Assembly: GCA_002350845.1 (NCBI GenBank)
Contig: DEFL01000033.1
Location: forward strand, 165,236-229,235
Direction of reading: 5' to 3'
DNA from: Christensenella sp. UBA2853
GTDB lineage: Bacteria; Bacillota; Clostridia; Christensenellales; Aristaeellaceae
DNA length: 64,000 nucleotides
The number at the start of each line of letters is the position of its first letter. The stretch's first letter is position 1. This document shows positions 32,464-41,505 of this stretch, in pieces. The notes beneath the pieces are model-generated. The model made no database searches. It was not told the DNA's origin and saw only the letters and a program-made list of their open reading frames with translations. The translations under genes and the position numbers were made by a program.

Positions 32464-34887
32464 TCAAACGCCCTGCTTACCCAGGAGCACATCAATACAA
32501 ACTTTCCGCTTTCCCTGAATTGCGTTCCATTCGACAAAGCCGCCTTTTGCTTCTGCACCATCGACTGTCACCTTTTTCACACTGCCGGAAACAGCATCAG
32601 GGTTCTCCACATGCATTTGAATCATCGTCCCGCGATAATCATAGCTGACTTCCATATGCTGCCATTGTCGCGGCATGACCGGCGCAATCATCAGACCATT
32701 GAGCCTGGGCCGGATGCCGAGCAGGTAATGATAGGCCGCCATTTCCATCCAGGCCGCTGTTCCCGTGATATGTGTCACGTTGGCCCAGCCATGTTTGGGA
32801 TTATCCGGCCCCACAATATTGCTGGCCCACGCATAAGGCTCAGCCTTGTACACATGCAGGCCTGCACGCTCCAGCGCTTTTTGCGGAGCCAGCAGGGAAT
32901 AATACTCCCACGCCCTGTCGCCATTCCCCAGAAGCGCCTGTGCAATGACAGCCCAGGCATTCGCATGGCAAAAAATCGCACCGTTCTCCCCATTGCCGGG
33001 ATTGTATCCGGTGAAGGGATCGTCCGTTTCCGGATAGGTAGCAAACCCCGGCGAGATCAGACGAAGACCAACCCTGGTTTTCAGCTGCTCGTCCACATAC
33101 TGCATGGCGGAAAGTTGCTGCTCACGCGTACCTGCGCCGCTGATCACAGCCCAGGATTGGGGATTCAGCCACAGTTTGCCGTATGTAGAATCGGGACCGC
33201 CAATCGGATTCCCTTCGTCATCATAACAGCGGTACCACCACTCGCCGTTATAGGCATTCTTTTCAATACTCGATTTGATCTTTGCTTCCAACTGCGCAAG
33301 CTGCTTTTCCTCCGGCAGAAGTTGATATGCAGCAATTTCCTTCAGCAGCTTCAGACAGACCAGGTACTGCATCGCTGCGAATACAGATTCCCCTCTTCCC
33401 TTTTCCGAGAACTTGCCGATGATGTCATTCCAGTCACCCTTTAAAGTCAACGGCAGGCCATGCGCTCCAAGATGGGACTGCGTAAATCGAACCCCAGCCA
33501 TCATGTGTTCCCAGACGCTCATCGCTTCGCATTCACTCAGATGATCCTCAGGTGAAAGGCAGGGAACATTCTCTGTCAAAAGATCAAAATCGCCTGTTTC
33601 CGCCAAATAGGTATACAGCAGGATTGGCAGCCACAGATGGCTGTCACACCGGGTTCTCGCATCCGGCATTTCATGCGGATTCAATGGGATCAGGTGCACA
33701 GCGTTTCCCTCGGGAAATTGTTTGGAGAGCAGATGCTTCAGCATAGCTTTCGCCATCTGCGGCGCGCGATGACACATTGGCAGCATATCCTGGGCTGTAT
33801 CCCGGAAGCCGAGCCCGCGTATTCCCGGCGCTTCCACGTTCACAGCGCGGGAATAACGCGCCGTGGTCATGCAGTTGATGGGGCCCCATACGGAAATCAT
33901 CCGCTGAAGCTGCGTATCCGGCAAACGGCAAAAACCCATGCTCAGATATTGCTGCCAGCTTGAAGACAGCTTTTCCTGCTGCTCATCCAGCCAGGCCAAA
34001 TCCCTGCCCTGTGCAGCCATACGCCGTGCCTCCTGGTCAGCGTGCTGAAAAGCTGTCAGGCCGTTCTTTGCAACACCCAGAAACCAGGAAAGGCGAACCA
34101 TTCCGTTTCCGGAAATCGTTTTACGAACCTGATAGGCAAAACAGGGTTCGCCGGAAAGCATGGTTTCATTTCCGCAGGCATGATTTTCAATCGCCTCTGG
34201 ATTGCTTTCATCCCTGTAAGCTCCCATGAAGGCTGCCCTGTCTGTGCTGAAGGAATATGCTTTTTCCGATGCACCGAAGAATACCAGAGGAGCCTGCAGA
34301 TATTCATTGGCTGTCCGATACTGATACAGATAATACAGGAGACCTTCCTGCGTCTGCCAGGTTTTCAGCATATGCCGCCAGTAATACCCATACAGCTGTT
34401 CATTCAGCCAATCCAGCTGTGAAAGCTCCACGTAGGCCGTCAAGTCAATCGTCCTTGCCCTCTGTGTAAGGTTGTGAACCGTCACATCCCATACCAGCAG
34501 ATTCTCCTCCGGCGTGATATAGAGCTGCTGCTCCAGACCCAGGCCTTCCTTTTTACAGGTGAACACAGCTTTTCCCGGCTGAAAGGAGCAACGCCAGTCA
34601 TCCAGCGGTGTGCAGACCGGCTGATAAGTCGGACAGAATGCCTGCCGGCCTTTCTCCGCAGCATACAGATAAAATCCCGGACGATCGGTTGGCAGATGAT
34701 GCATGCGATATCGGCTGAGCCGGCAGGCAATCGCGTCCTGCCACCAGACAAAGCCGCCGCCTGCCTGTGAAACAAAAGCATGCATCTCCCCATTGGAAAG
34801 ATAATGAATCCACGGCTGCGGTAAAGAAGGATCAGCAATATCAATTGCCGGAACCTCATCCCGATAGGTATAAACACACTCCGACAT
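32464..34887 (-). CDS. GH94 glycoside phosphorylase (cellobiose phosphorylase-like)
   Basis: This 807-residue protein has the GH94/GT36 layout: beta-sandwich N-terminus, helical linker, (alpha/alpha)6 barrel and C-terminal jelly roll. Family signatures are GLGFRDTAQDML (359-369), the catalytic GDWND (D488), and GENGAIFCHANAWAV. It splits a beta-linked disaccharide with phosphate, giving a sugar 1-phosphate and saving ATP. Which beta-glucoside is unclear; cellobiose, laminaribiose, chitobiose and glycosyl-acid phosphorylases share this fold. No signal peptide. The start follows AGGAGG. Confidence 0.9.
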   Translation of the reverse strand: MSECVYTYRDEVPAIDIADPSLPQPWIHYLSNGEMHAFVSQAGGGFVWWQDAIACRLSRYRMHHLPTDRPGFYLYAAEKGRQAFCPTYQPVCTPLDDWRCSFQPGKAVFTCKKEGLGLEQQLYITPEENLLVWDVTVHNLTQRARTIDLTAYVELSQLDWLNEQLYGYYWRHMLKTWQTQEGLLYYLYQYRTANEYLQAPLVFFGASEKAYSFSTDRAAFMGAYRDESNPEAIENHACGNETMLSGEPCFAYQVRKTISGNGMVRLSWFLGVAKNGLTAFQHADQEARRMAAQGRDLAWLDEQQEKLSSSWQQYLSMGFCRLPDTQLQRMISVWGPINCMTTARYSRAVNVEAPGIRGLGFRDTAQDMLPMCHRAPQMAKAMLKHLLSKQFPEGNAVHLIPLNPHEMPDARTRCDSHLWLPILLYTYLAETGDFDLLTENVPCLSPEDHLSECEAMSVWEHMMAGVRFTQSHLGAHGLPLTLKGDWNDIIGKFSEKGRGESVFAAMQYLVCLKLLKEIAAYQLLPEEKQLAQLEAKIKSSIEKNAYNGEWWYRCYDDEGNPIGGPDSTYGKLWLNPQSWAVISGAGTREQQLSAMQYVDEQLKTRVGLRLISPGFATYPETDDPFTGYNPGNGENGAIFCHANAWAVIAQALLGNGDRAWEYYSLLAPQKALERAGLHVYKAEPYAWASNIVGPDNPKHGWANVTHITGTAAWMEMAAYHYLLGIRPRLNGLMIAPVMPRQWQHMEVSYDYRGTMIQMHVENPDAVSGSVKKVTVDGAEAKGGFVEWNAIQGKRKVCIDVLLGKQGV

Positions 34888-34907
34888 TGCGGCGTCCTCC
34901 TTTTTCT

Positions 34908-35687
34908 TCAGCTGTGCAGCTTTTTTTCTCTCAGGATGCCAAGCACCTCATCCGGATTGTTGCAGGTAATCAGTTCTGCACCCATGCGAACCGCAAGGTC
35001 CACAGAAGGCTCATCCTTTGCGTAAGTGCCTGCCCAGATACGAACGCCGGTATTCCGGTGCAGGGCATGCACATCCTCCAGCGTGATCTCACCCTCCTGT
35101 ACACCGAACACACAGGTGCAATAAGCATAGGCATAGGGATCCATCTCGCATGCGCCAAGGCACCGGATGGGATAATAAACATGCTGCCGATACTTTTGGC
35201 CATAGGTTCTGTGAATGTATTCGTGCAGTTTCCCGCTCCAGGTGTTAATCACACATCGATCTGTCAGGCCGTGATCGGAAAGCACCGTCAGCACGCGGTC
35301 GCAGGTATGATAAGCAAGTTCTTCCCGTCCCGCTGTAGGATACTCCTTCAATTCCATATCCAGCGTCAGCATTGGATATTCCTCAAAGATTTCCAGGAAC
35401 TCTTCCAATGTCGGAATCTCTCCCCTGCCTTTGACTCGAAGTTTTTTCAATTCTGCCAGCGTATGGTCGATCACTTTGCCGCTGCCATCCGTCACCCGCT
35501 CCAGCGTTTCATCATGAAACAGAACCAGCTGTCCATCCTTTGTCAGTCGGACATCAGTTTCAATCTGATCCACACCCAGTTTTGCAGCAGCCAAAAAAGC
35601 TTCCATGGTGTTTTCGGGATAGTGTTCGCTCCAGCCGCGGTGCGCTGCCACATAAATATTCTGATTGCTCTGCGTCCAGTAATTCAT
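34908..35687 (-). CDS. Glycerophosphodiester phosphodiesterase family protein
   Basis: This 259-residue TIM-barrel protein has the GDPD motif AAHRGWSEHYPENTMEAF, the metal-binding ETDVRLTKDG and catalytic VLFHDETLERVTDG. It hydrolyses glycerophosphodiesters to glycerol 3-phosphate and an alcohol. There is no signal peptide, so the substrate would be intracellular. Its place between a GH94 phosphorylase and an importer suggests the imported compound may carry a glycerophosphate or similar phosphodiester, which is an inference. Confidence 0.9.
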   Translation of the reverse strand: MNYWTQSNQNIYVAAHRGWSEHYPENTMEAFLAAAKLGVDQIETDVRLTKDGQLVLFHDETLERVTDGSGKVIDHTLAELKKLRVKGRGEIPTLEEFLEIFEEYPMLTLDMELKEYPTAGREELAYHTCDRVLTVLSDHGLTDRCVINTWSGKLHEYIHRTYGQKYRQHVYYPIRCLGACEMDPYAYAYCTCVFGVQEGEITLEDVHALHRNTGVRIWAGTYAKDEPSVDLAVRMGAELITCNNPDEVLGILREKKLHS

Positions 35688-35708
35688 GATCCTCAGCCCT
35701 CCTATTCA

Positions 35709-36593
35709 TCAGCCCGCCAGGCCCAGCACCAAAATCACAGAAAGGATGCTGAGCACCAGGCCTGCAAGCGAATATGCAGTGATTTTCTCTTTGACCCAGA
35801 CCGCCGCCATCGCTGCCGCAATTGCGTTGTTCCCTGCGTTTGGCACCGTAAACAGGATAGCCGACGGCACATAGGCCGTCGCTTTGGTGACAAGCTGGTT
35901 CATGAAAAATAAAGCGGCAGCCAGCAGCAGAATGGGCGGGTACAGTTTTCGGTTCATCGATTCCCATTTTCCTTTTGCCTTATCCAGAAGAAGGACCAGT
36001 GCAAAGAAACATGCAGGGATTGCGAAACTGAGCATGGAGAAGGCGGATACACTGCTCTCCGGGCGAAGAAAGGTGAACAGCTTCTGGCAAAGCATCGTTC
36101 CTCCGTTGGCAAGCAGCGCGCCAATTAGCAGCAAAACCGTCTTTTGATTGAATTGTCCGTTCTGCACCTTTGCAGACCGCCCCAACAGATAAGACGCCGC
36201 GATGAACAACGCGACCCCAAGCCATTGCCAGAAAGACATCCTCTCACCCATGAACAGCATACCGGCAATGCAGGGGACGATCAGCCCTGCTGTGGCAAAA
36301 GCCGTTACGATCACCATGGTGCCGCTCTGCATTGCCAGCAGCATGCACAGTTGCGCCAGCACCAGTGTTGCACCGGACACGGCTGCAATGACCAGCATTC
36401 CTCCATCCGGTTTGAACGCAACAGGATCAAAGCACATGGCGATCCCGCCCAACAGGAAGGAAATCGCAAACAGGCAGGCCATATACTGTGCCTGACCAAG
36501 CATGGATGCAGGGAACAATTGGCTGGAACGCTTGGAGCAGAAATTCTGCACAATGCGCAGCAGCAGGATCACCCAAATATATGCAATACCCAT
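35709..36593 (-). CDS. EamA/DMT superfamily transporter
   Basis: This 294-residue protein has about ten hydrophobic helices in two repeats, as in the drug/metabolite transporter superfamily. The second repeat starts near QKTVLLLIGALLANGG. It may export or import a small metabolite connected with the cluster. The start MGIAYIW at 36593 has only a weak ribosome binding site; upstream in-frame residues lie in the lyase gene's shadow. Confidence 0.82.
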   Translation of the reverse strand: MGIAYIWVILLLRIVQNFCSKRSSQLFPASMLGQAQYMACLFAISFLLGGIAMCFDPVAFKPDGGMLVIAAVSGATLVLAQLCMLLAMQSGTMVIVTAFATAGLIVPCIAGMLFMGERMSFWQWLGVALFIAASYLLGRSAKVQNGQFNQKTVLLLIGALLANGGTMLCQKLFTFLRPESSVSAFSMLSFAIPACFFALVLLLDKAKGKWESMNRKLYPPILLLAAALFFMNQLVTKATAYVPSAILFTVPNAGNNAIAAAMAAVWVKEKITAYSLAGLVLSILSVILVLGLAG

Positions 36594-36657
36594 GATGTTT
36601 CCGCTTCCTGTATTCTGACTTTCCCGATGCTTTTTACTTGGGATGGGCCTCCATCTT

Positions 36658-37539
36658 TCATTCGACGATTTCGCCCATCGCTGCCAGCGCACGGTGAATG
36701 ACCTGCTTCTCTGTCGCAGGTAAAACATCCGCATAATCCGGGCCATAGTTGCCCTCGTACCCCAATGCATTCATGGCCGCCGTATAAGAAGGCCACAGAT
36801 CATGAGCTACAAACAGGTCCCGAAGGGCAACGATTGCATTCAGGTGCTTTCCTGCCGCTTCCCGGTCATTTTTCGCAAGGCTGTCAAACAGCGCCTTACT
36901 GGTTCGGGGTGTACAGCTCAGCATACCGTCCAGGCAATTGGTGATTCCCCAGCGATAGGCGATATCAAAGGTATCCAGTCCGGAATAGACCATGATAAAG
37001 TCCTCCGGCACTTCAGGATTCAGTTTCAAGCGGCGGAACATCTGCAGATCAGCCGATTTGATGCCCGCCAGGCTGGGAATTTCGCGCAGAAGCTGCAGCA
37101 CCATTTCATACGTGATTTTGCATTGCGTTACGCCAGGCAAATCATAAAGAAGAATCTTATGCTGTGTACAGCCCGCTGCTCCCTTGAAAAAACGGATCAT
37201 CTGTTTGGGACTCGCCGGGCTGTAGTAGGGTGCTGTCAGCACAAAGCCGGCAGCATCAATTCCTTCCATGGCTTCCATTCTCTCCCGAACCCGGGCAATC
37301 GATGTATCCATTGCCCCCACAAATACGGGGACACCCTTTCCCGCCTCCACAGCAGTTCTCGCTATCTCCGGGCATATGCCGGAACGCAGGAAAGCCTGGA
37401 TGCCCATGGAGCCCATACACAGCACTCCCACAGCACCGGCCTGGATCTGATCCTCAATCTGTCTGCGATAGCTTTCTTTCATCAGGTTGCCTGCCGCATC
37501 CAGCGGCGTGCCCAATGCAGGTACATATCCTGGTTTCAT
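36658..37539 (-). CDS. DHDPS/N-acetylneuraminate lyase family aldolase
   Basis: This 293-residue TIM barrel has the Schiff-base lysine K161 (AGIKSAD), the active-site tyrosine Y132 (LLYDLPG) and GSMG in place of the usual GTTGE near 43-46. The last change suggests a substrate different from aspartate semialdehyde; keto-sugar-acid aldolases and sialic-acid-lyase-like enzymes vary here. It is encoded between an Opp-type importer and an EamA transporter, so it probably cleaves a compound brought in by the importer. The ATG at 37539 is better spaced from GAGG than the ATG at 37545. Confidence 0.83.
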   Translation of the reverse strand: MKPGYVPALGTPLDAAGNLMKESYRRQIEDQIQAGAVGVLCMGSMGIQAFLRSGICPEIARTAVEAGKGVPVFVGAMDTSIARVRERMEAMEGIDAAGFVLTAPYYSPASPKQMIRFFKGAAGCTQHKILLYDLPGVTQCKITYEMVLQLLREIPSLAGIKSADLQMFRRLKLNPEVPEDFIMVYSGLDTFDIAYRWGITNCLDGMLSCTPRTSKALFDSLAKNDREAAGKHLNAIVALRDLFVAHDLWPSYTAAMNALGYEGNYGPDYADVLPATEKQVIHRALAAMGEIVE

Positions 37540-37561
37540 CTGCATATCCTCGCTTATTTCT

Positions 37562-38566
37562 TTATTCTTTTTCCCGATATAAATGGCAGGCCACAAGATG
37601 CCCTTCCATGTCCTCCTGCAGAATGGGTTTTTCCCGTTTGCAGCGTTCCATACAATGTGCGCACCGGGGATGGAAGGGACAGCCCGTTGGCGGATTCATG
37701 GGAGAAGGCACGTCGCCTTTGAGCACGATGCGCTCCTTTTTTTCATGAAGGACCGGAACAGGCACTGCGCTGAGCAATGCCTGGGTGTATGGATGCATGG
37801 GATGTGCATACAGTGCCTCGGAATCCGCCAGCTCCACTATATTCCCCAGGTACATCACAGCAATGCGGTCGGACATATACTGTACGACGCTCAGATCATG
37901 CGCGATGAAAAAGAACGTAACTCCGGTTTCCCGCTGCAGGCGGCGCATCAGATTGAGCAGCTGCGCCTGGATGGATACGTCCAATGCGGAAACAGGTTCG
38001 TCACAAATGATAAGCTTTGGCTCCATCACCAGAGCTTTGGCCACGCAGATCCGCTGGCGCTGACCACCGGAAAACTCATGCGGATACCGATACATATACT
38101 CCGGTTGAAGATTCACGCGTTTCAGCGCATCGGCTATCATTTGTGTGCGCTTCTCCCTGCTGCCTCCTCCGATACCATGAACGCGCATGGGTTCGTCGAA
38201 CGCTTCGCGTATGGTATGCACCGGATTGAGTGATGCATAAGGATCCTGAAAAACAATCTGTATTTTTCGACGCAGCGCAAAACTGGTTTTCCTGTCCAGT
38301 TTGAGCAGGTCTTTCATTTCTTCATCGTCACGAAAAAGCAGTTCCCCTTCCGTCGGCTTCAGGAGACGCACAATGCATTTCCCCAGTGTTGTTTTACCGC
38401 ATCCCGATTCACCTACGACGCCGAAGGTTTCTCCGGAATAAATATCCAGTGAAACATCGCTGACCGCTTTCACGCTCGGTTTCTTTTTTTCAAACAGGCG
38501 GCGGTTTGGCTGATACTCCATTGTCAGGTGCCGGATACTCAGCAGTATTTCCCTGTTTTCAGCCAT
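37562..38566 (-). CDS. Oligopeptide/dipeptide-type ABC importer ATPase (OppF/DppF-like)
   Basis: This 334-residue ATPase has Walker A GESGCGKTT, the signature FSGGQRQR, Walker B LIICDEPVSALD, and the C-terminal oligopeptide-type domain with a cysteine cluster (CPFHPRCAHCMERC). The OppF/DppF group powers uptake of peptides or, in many gut Clostridia, oligosaccharides. The start at 38566 follows AGGGGGC and overlaps the OppD-like gene by 8 bases. Confidence 0.92.
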   Translation of the reverse strand: MAENREILLSIRHLTMEYQPNRRLFEKKKPSVKAVSDVSLDIYSGETFGVVGESGCGKTTLGKCIVRLLKPTEGELLFRDDEEMKDLLKLDRKTSFALRRKIQIVFQDPYASLNPVHTIREAFDEPMRVHGIGGGSREKRTQMIADALKRVNLQPEYMYRYPHEFSGGQRQRICVAKALVMEPKLIICDEPVSALDVSIQAQLLNLMRRLQRETGVTFFFIAHDLSVVQYMSDRIAVMYLGNIVELADSEALYAHPMHPYTQALLSAVPVPVLHEKKERIVLKGDVPSPMNPPTGCPFHPRCAHCMERCKREKPILQEDMEGHLVACHLYREKE

Positions 38567-39575
38567 TCGATTTGCCCCCTTCTTCGTAGAGCAGACAGCG
38601 AACGCGATGCCCGGCTTCAACCACGGTGTCTTTAGGAAAACGCTGGAAACACTCCGGTCTGGCAGATTCACACCGCTCCGCAAATTCACACCCGGTGAAT
38701 ACGGTGGAAGCGTCAGGGGTTGTTCCTTCTATGACCGTCAGTTCCCGATCCTTGTTCATGCCCAGCACAGGCACTGATTTCATGAGCGCTTTTGTGTAGG
38801 GATGCATGGGATTCGCAAAGATCTGCTCGACAGAACCGAACTCCACCACACGTCCCATATACATCACAGCCACATCATCGGCAACCTCTACGACAATTCC
38901 CATATTATGAGTAATCAGGATGACGGAGGTCCCGTAGTTTTTCTGCATTCTCCGGATCAGGTCCAATATCTGTGCCTGTATGGTTACGTCAAGCGCTGTG
39001 GTCGGTTCATCGGCAATCAGCAGGGTGGGATTGCAGATCATGGCAATTGCGATCATGATTCGCTGTTTCATTCCACCGGAAAACTCATGCGGATACTGGT
39101 CATAACGGATTTCAGGATTGGGTATGCCCAATTCTCCCAGCAGACGAATGATCCGTGCTTTTCCTTCAGCCCTGTCGACTTTCTCATGCTTTTTCAGCAT
39201 TTCCATGATCTGGCTCCCGACGGTATACACCGGGTTCAGTGTTGACATCGGGTCCTGAAAGATCATGGAGATTTCCTTGCCTCGGATTGCCCGTATCCTG
39301 GAGCCGTTGCGTTTATAATCGCTGAGTGTTTCACATGCCCCGGACGGTGTGTAATAATCGATAGAACCGCCTGCAATCATGCCGTTTGGCGGAAGCAGCT
39401 GCATAATGGAATGTGCTGTCACGCTTTTGCCGCACCCTGACTCCCCCACAATGCACAGCGTTTTGCCGCGCCGCACATCAAAGGTGACACCATTGACGGC
39501 ATGGACTGTTTTCCTTCCAACTTTGAAATCTGTTTTCAGATCCTGTACACGCAGGATATACTCTTTCTCTTGCAT
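38559..39575 (-). CDS. Oligopeptide/dipeptide-type ABC importer ATPase (OppD/DppD-like)
   Basis: This 338-residue partner ATPase has Walker A GESGCGKSV, the signature FSGGMKQR, Walker B LLIADEPTTALD and the OppD C-terminal cysteine region (CEFAERCESARPEC). The start MQEKEYILR at 39575 follows AGGAG. It works as a heterodimer with the OppF-like product under the two permeases encoded upstream. Confidence 0.92.
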   Translation of the reverse strand: MQEKEYILRVQDLKTDFKVGRKTVHAVNGVTFDVRRGKTLCIVGESGCGKSVTAHSIMQLLPPNGMIAGGSIDYYTPSGACETLSDYKRNGSRIRAIRGKEISMIFQDPMSTLNPVYTVGSQIMEMLKKHEKVDRAEGKARIIRLLGELGIPNPEIRYDQYPHEFSGGMKQRIMIAIAMICNPTLLIADEPTTALDVTIQAQILDLIRRMQKNYGTSVILITHNMGIVVEVADDVAVMYMGRVVEFGSVEQIFANPMHPYTKALMKSVPVLGMNKDRELTVIEGTTPDASTVFTGCEFAERCESARPECFQRFPKDTVVEAGHRVRCLLYEEGGKSNG

Positions 39576-39585
39576 AGGCAGTCTC

Positions 39586-40449
39586 CTACTTGCTGGATGG
39601 GTCCAGCGCATCGCGCAGTCCATCACCAAAGAAGTTGATGCTCAGAACAAAAAGACAGATTGCTGCAGCAGGTGCAATCCAGAGCATTGGCAGGGTTTGA
39701 ACAATATCAAGCCGTTTTGCCGCATTGATAATATTGCCCCAGGTCGGCACATTATCCGGCACCCCAAGTCCCAGATAGCTCAGCGCTGCTTCTGACAGAA
39801 TGTACCCGGCCACATTCATTGTCGAATTGACAATAATCGGTCCCAGCGTGTTGGGGAGCAAATGGTGGAACATGATGGAGGTGCCTCCGATCCCGTTGGC
39901 ACGGCAGCTTTCCACATACGGTTCCTGTTTCAGCGACAGAATTCTGCCCCGAACAATACGCATCACGCCGGGCCAGCCAGTAAAGGTGAAGATCAGCAGC
40001 AAATTGCGCACGCTTTTCCCCATAAAACCAATACAGAGCATGTTGATCAGCGTACCGGGAAAAATTGATAACATTTCCTGAATGCTCACCAGGACGCTAT
40101 CCACTTTGCCGCCGTAATACCCGGAAATACAGCCCAGCGCAGCGCCAAGCAGATTCGCTCCCATAGCAGCAACAACACCGATCATGATGGACCAGCGGCC
40201 GCCATACAGGATACGGGCAAAAATGTCGCGTCCCAGTCGGTCTGTACCCAGCAGATGTTCGCTGCTCGGGCTCAGCGCACGAATGCCCGGATTGATAAAT
40301 GTCGGATCATACGGTGTCAGCAGTGGAGCAGCCAGGCAGGCCGCAATAATGATGAATAAACCAATCATCCCGACAACAGCCATACGATTCCGTATAAATT
40401 TCTGCCAGTTTCTTTTGGCCAGAGAAGTCTTCTTTTTTTGTACTGTCAT
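39586..40449 (-). CDS. ABC importer permease (OppC/DppC-like)
   Basis: This 287-residue inner-membrane permease has an OppC-type N-terminal domain (RNRMAVVGMIGLFIII, then HLLGTDRLGRDIFARILYGGR) and the binding-protein-dependent transport EAA loop (YVESCRANGIGGTSIMFHHLLPN). About six membrane segments are visible. It pairs with the OppB-like permease. Confidence 0.93.
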   Translation of the reverse strand: MTVQKKKTSLAKRNWQKFIRNRMAVVGMIGLFIIIAACLAAPLLTPYDPTFINPGIRALSPSSEHLLGTDRLGRDIFARILYGGRWSIMIGVVAAMGANLLGAALGCISGYYGGKVDSVLVSIQEMLSIFPGTLINMLCIGFMGKSVRNLLLIFTFTGWPGVMRIVRGRILSLKQEPYVESCRANGIGGTSIMFHHLLPNTLGPIIVNSTMNVAGYILSEAALSYLGLGVPDNVPTWGNIINAAKRLDIVQTLPMLWIAPAAAICLFVLSINFFGDGLRDALDPSSK

Positions 40450-40461
40450 GGCGTTCGCTCC

Positions 40462-41421
40462 TTACCCAAGACGAATGCGCGGATCGAGCATTGCTGTGAC
40501 GATATCCACTAAAGTGCTGGAAAGCAGGACCATCACGCCTGTTGTCATAGTGGTAATCATGACAACAGGAATATCGCCGGCATTCAGGGCTGTCAGGGCC
40601 ATATTTCCGATACCGGGATAATTGAACACTGTTTCGATCACCGCCGATCCGCCGACAAGACGGGGCAGGCGCATGACAATCAGGGTCATCGTCGGTATCA
40701 GGGAATTTCTGAAGGCATGTTTGAAGCTGACGGTTGTTTCCCGAAGGCCCTTGCTTCTGGCCGTCTTGATATAATCCTTTCCCATCACATCCAGCATGGA
40801 GTTTTTTGTGTAGCGTACAAGCGCGGCAGTCAATGAAATGGCCATTGTCATGACGGGCAGCACCAGATAAGGCACCCGGCTGAAAAAGCCATGCTCTCCG
40901 ACCGGCATACGGCCGCCGGAGGGCAGCCATTTGAGATGAACGGAAAACAGGATGATGAATACAATACCGAAGAAGAACTCCGGCAGCGATATACCGAATA
41001 CGCTGATGGATGTGCAGAAATAATCCACAACTGTATTCTTCATAAACGCCGAAAGGAAACCGAGGACCAATCCAATCACGGTAGCAAGCAGCAGGCCATA
41101 GAAAGACAGTTCAATGGTGTATGGCAGTCTCCCCGCCAGCATGGTGCCGATATTCTGCCCCGTCGACGCGGAATAGCCAAAATCCCCATGGAATATTTGA
41201 TTCAACCAGCGAAAGTACCGGATAACGGGAGAATCGTTCAAGCCCAGGGCCTCACGCGCCGCATCCTTCTGCGCTTCTGACAGTGCCTGATACTGATCCG
41301 GAGGCATGGTTCTGGACAATGCGTCGCCCGGCAAAAGCTCGAGCGCGAAAAAAAGGATGATTGACATCGCCAGCAGCTTCGGGAGCAGCGCAACCAGCTT
41401 TCTCAGGATGTATTTGAACAT
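40462..41421 (-). CDS. ABC importer permease (OppB/DppB-like)
   Basis: This 319-residue permease has an OppB-type start (MFKYILRKLVALLPKLLAMS), a conserved FFALELLPGD region, and the EAA loop (DYIKTARSKGLRETTVSFKHAFRN). Six membrane segments are apparent. It follows the binding-protein gene after an 84-base gap holding a strong hairpin, which probably lowers its expression relative to the binding protein. Confidence 0.93.
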   Translation of the reverse strand: MFKYILRKLVALLPKLLAMSIILFFALELLPGDALSRTMPPDQYQALSEAQKDAAREALGLNDSPVIRYFRWLNQIFHGDFGYSASTGQNIGTMLAGRLPYTIELSFYGLLLATVIGLVLGFLSAFMKNTVVDYFCTSISVFGISLPEFFFGIVFIILFSVHLKWLPSGGRMPVGEHGFFSRVPYLVLPVMTMAISLTAALVRYTKNSMLDVMGKDYIKTARSKGLRETTVSFKHAFRNSLIPTMTLIVMRLPRLVGGSAVIETVFNYPGIGNMALTALNAGDIPVVMITTMTTGVMVLLSSTLVDIVTAMLDPRIRLG

Positions 41422-41433
41422 GCGTACCCTCTT

Positions 41434-41473
41434 TTCAAAAATGGGGCTGCTGCAAATCTTTCTGCAGCAGCCC
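41434..41473 (-). terminator. Attenuating hairpin between binding protein and permease genes
   Basis: On the minus strand GGGCTGCTGCA (41473-41463) pairs with TGCAGCAGCCC (41454-41444) and is followed by CATTTTTG. Such partial terminators after a solute-binding protein gene allow much more binding protein than membrane components. Confidence 0.75.
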
Positions 41474-41505
41474 GCATTATGTTGGTCAGAGAATCGTTTT
41501 CTGCG

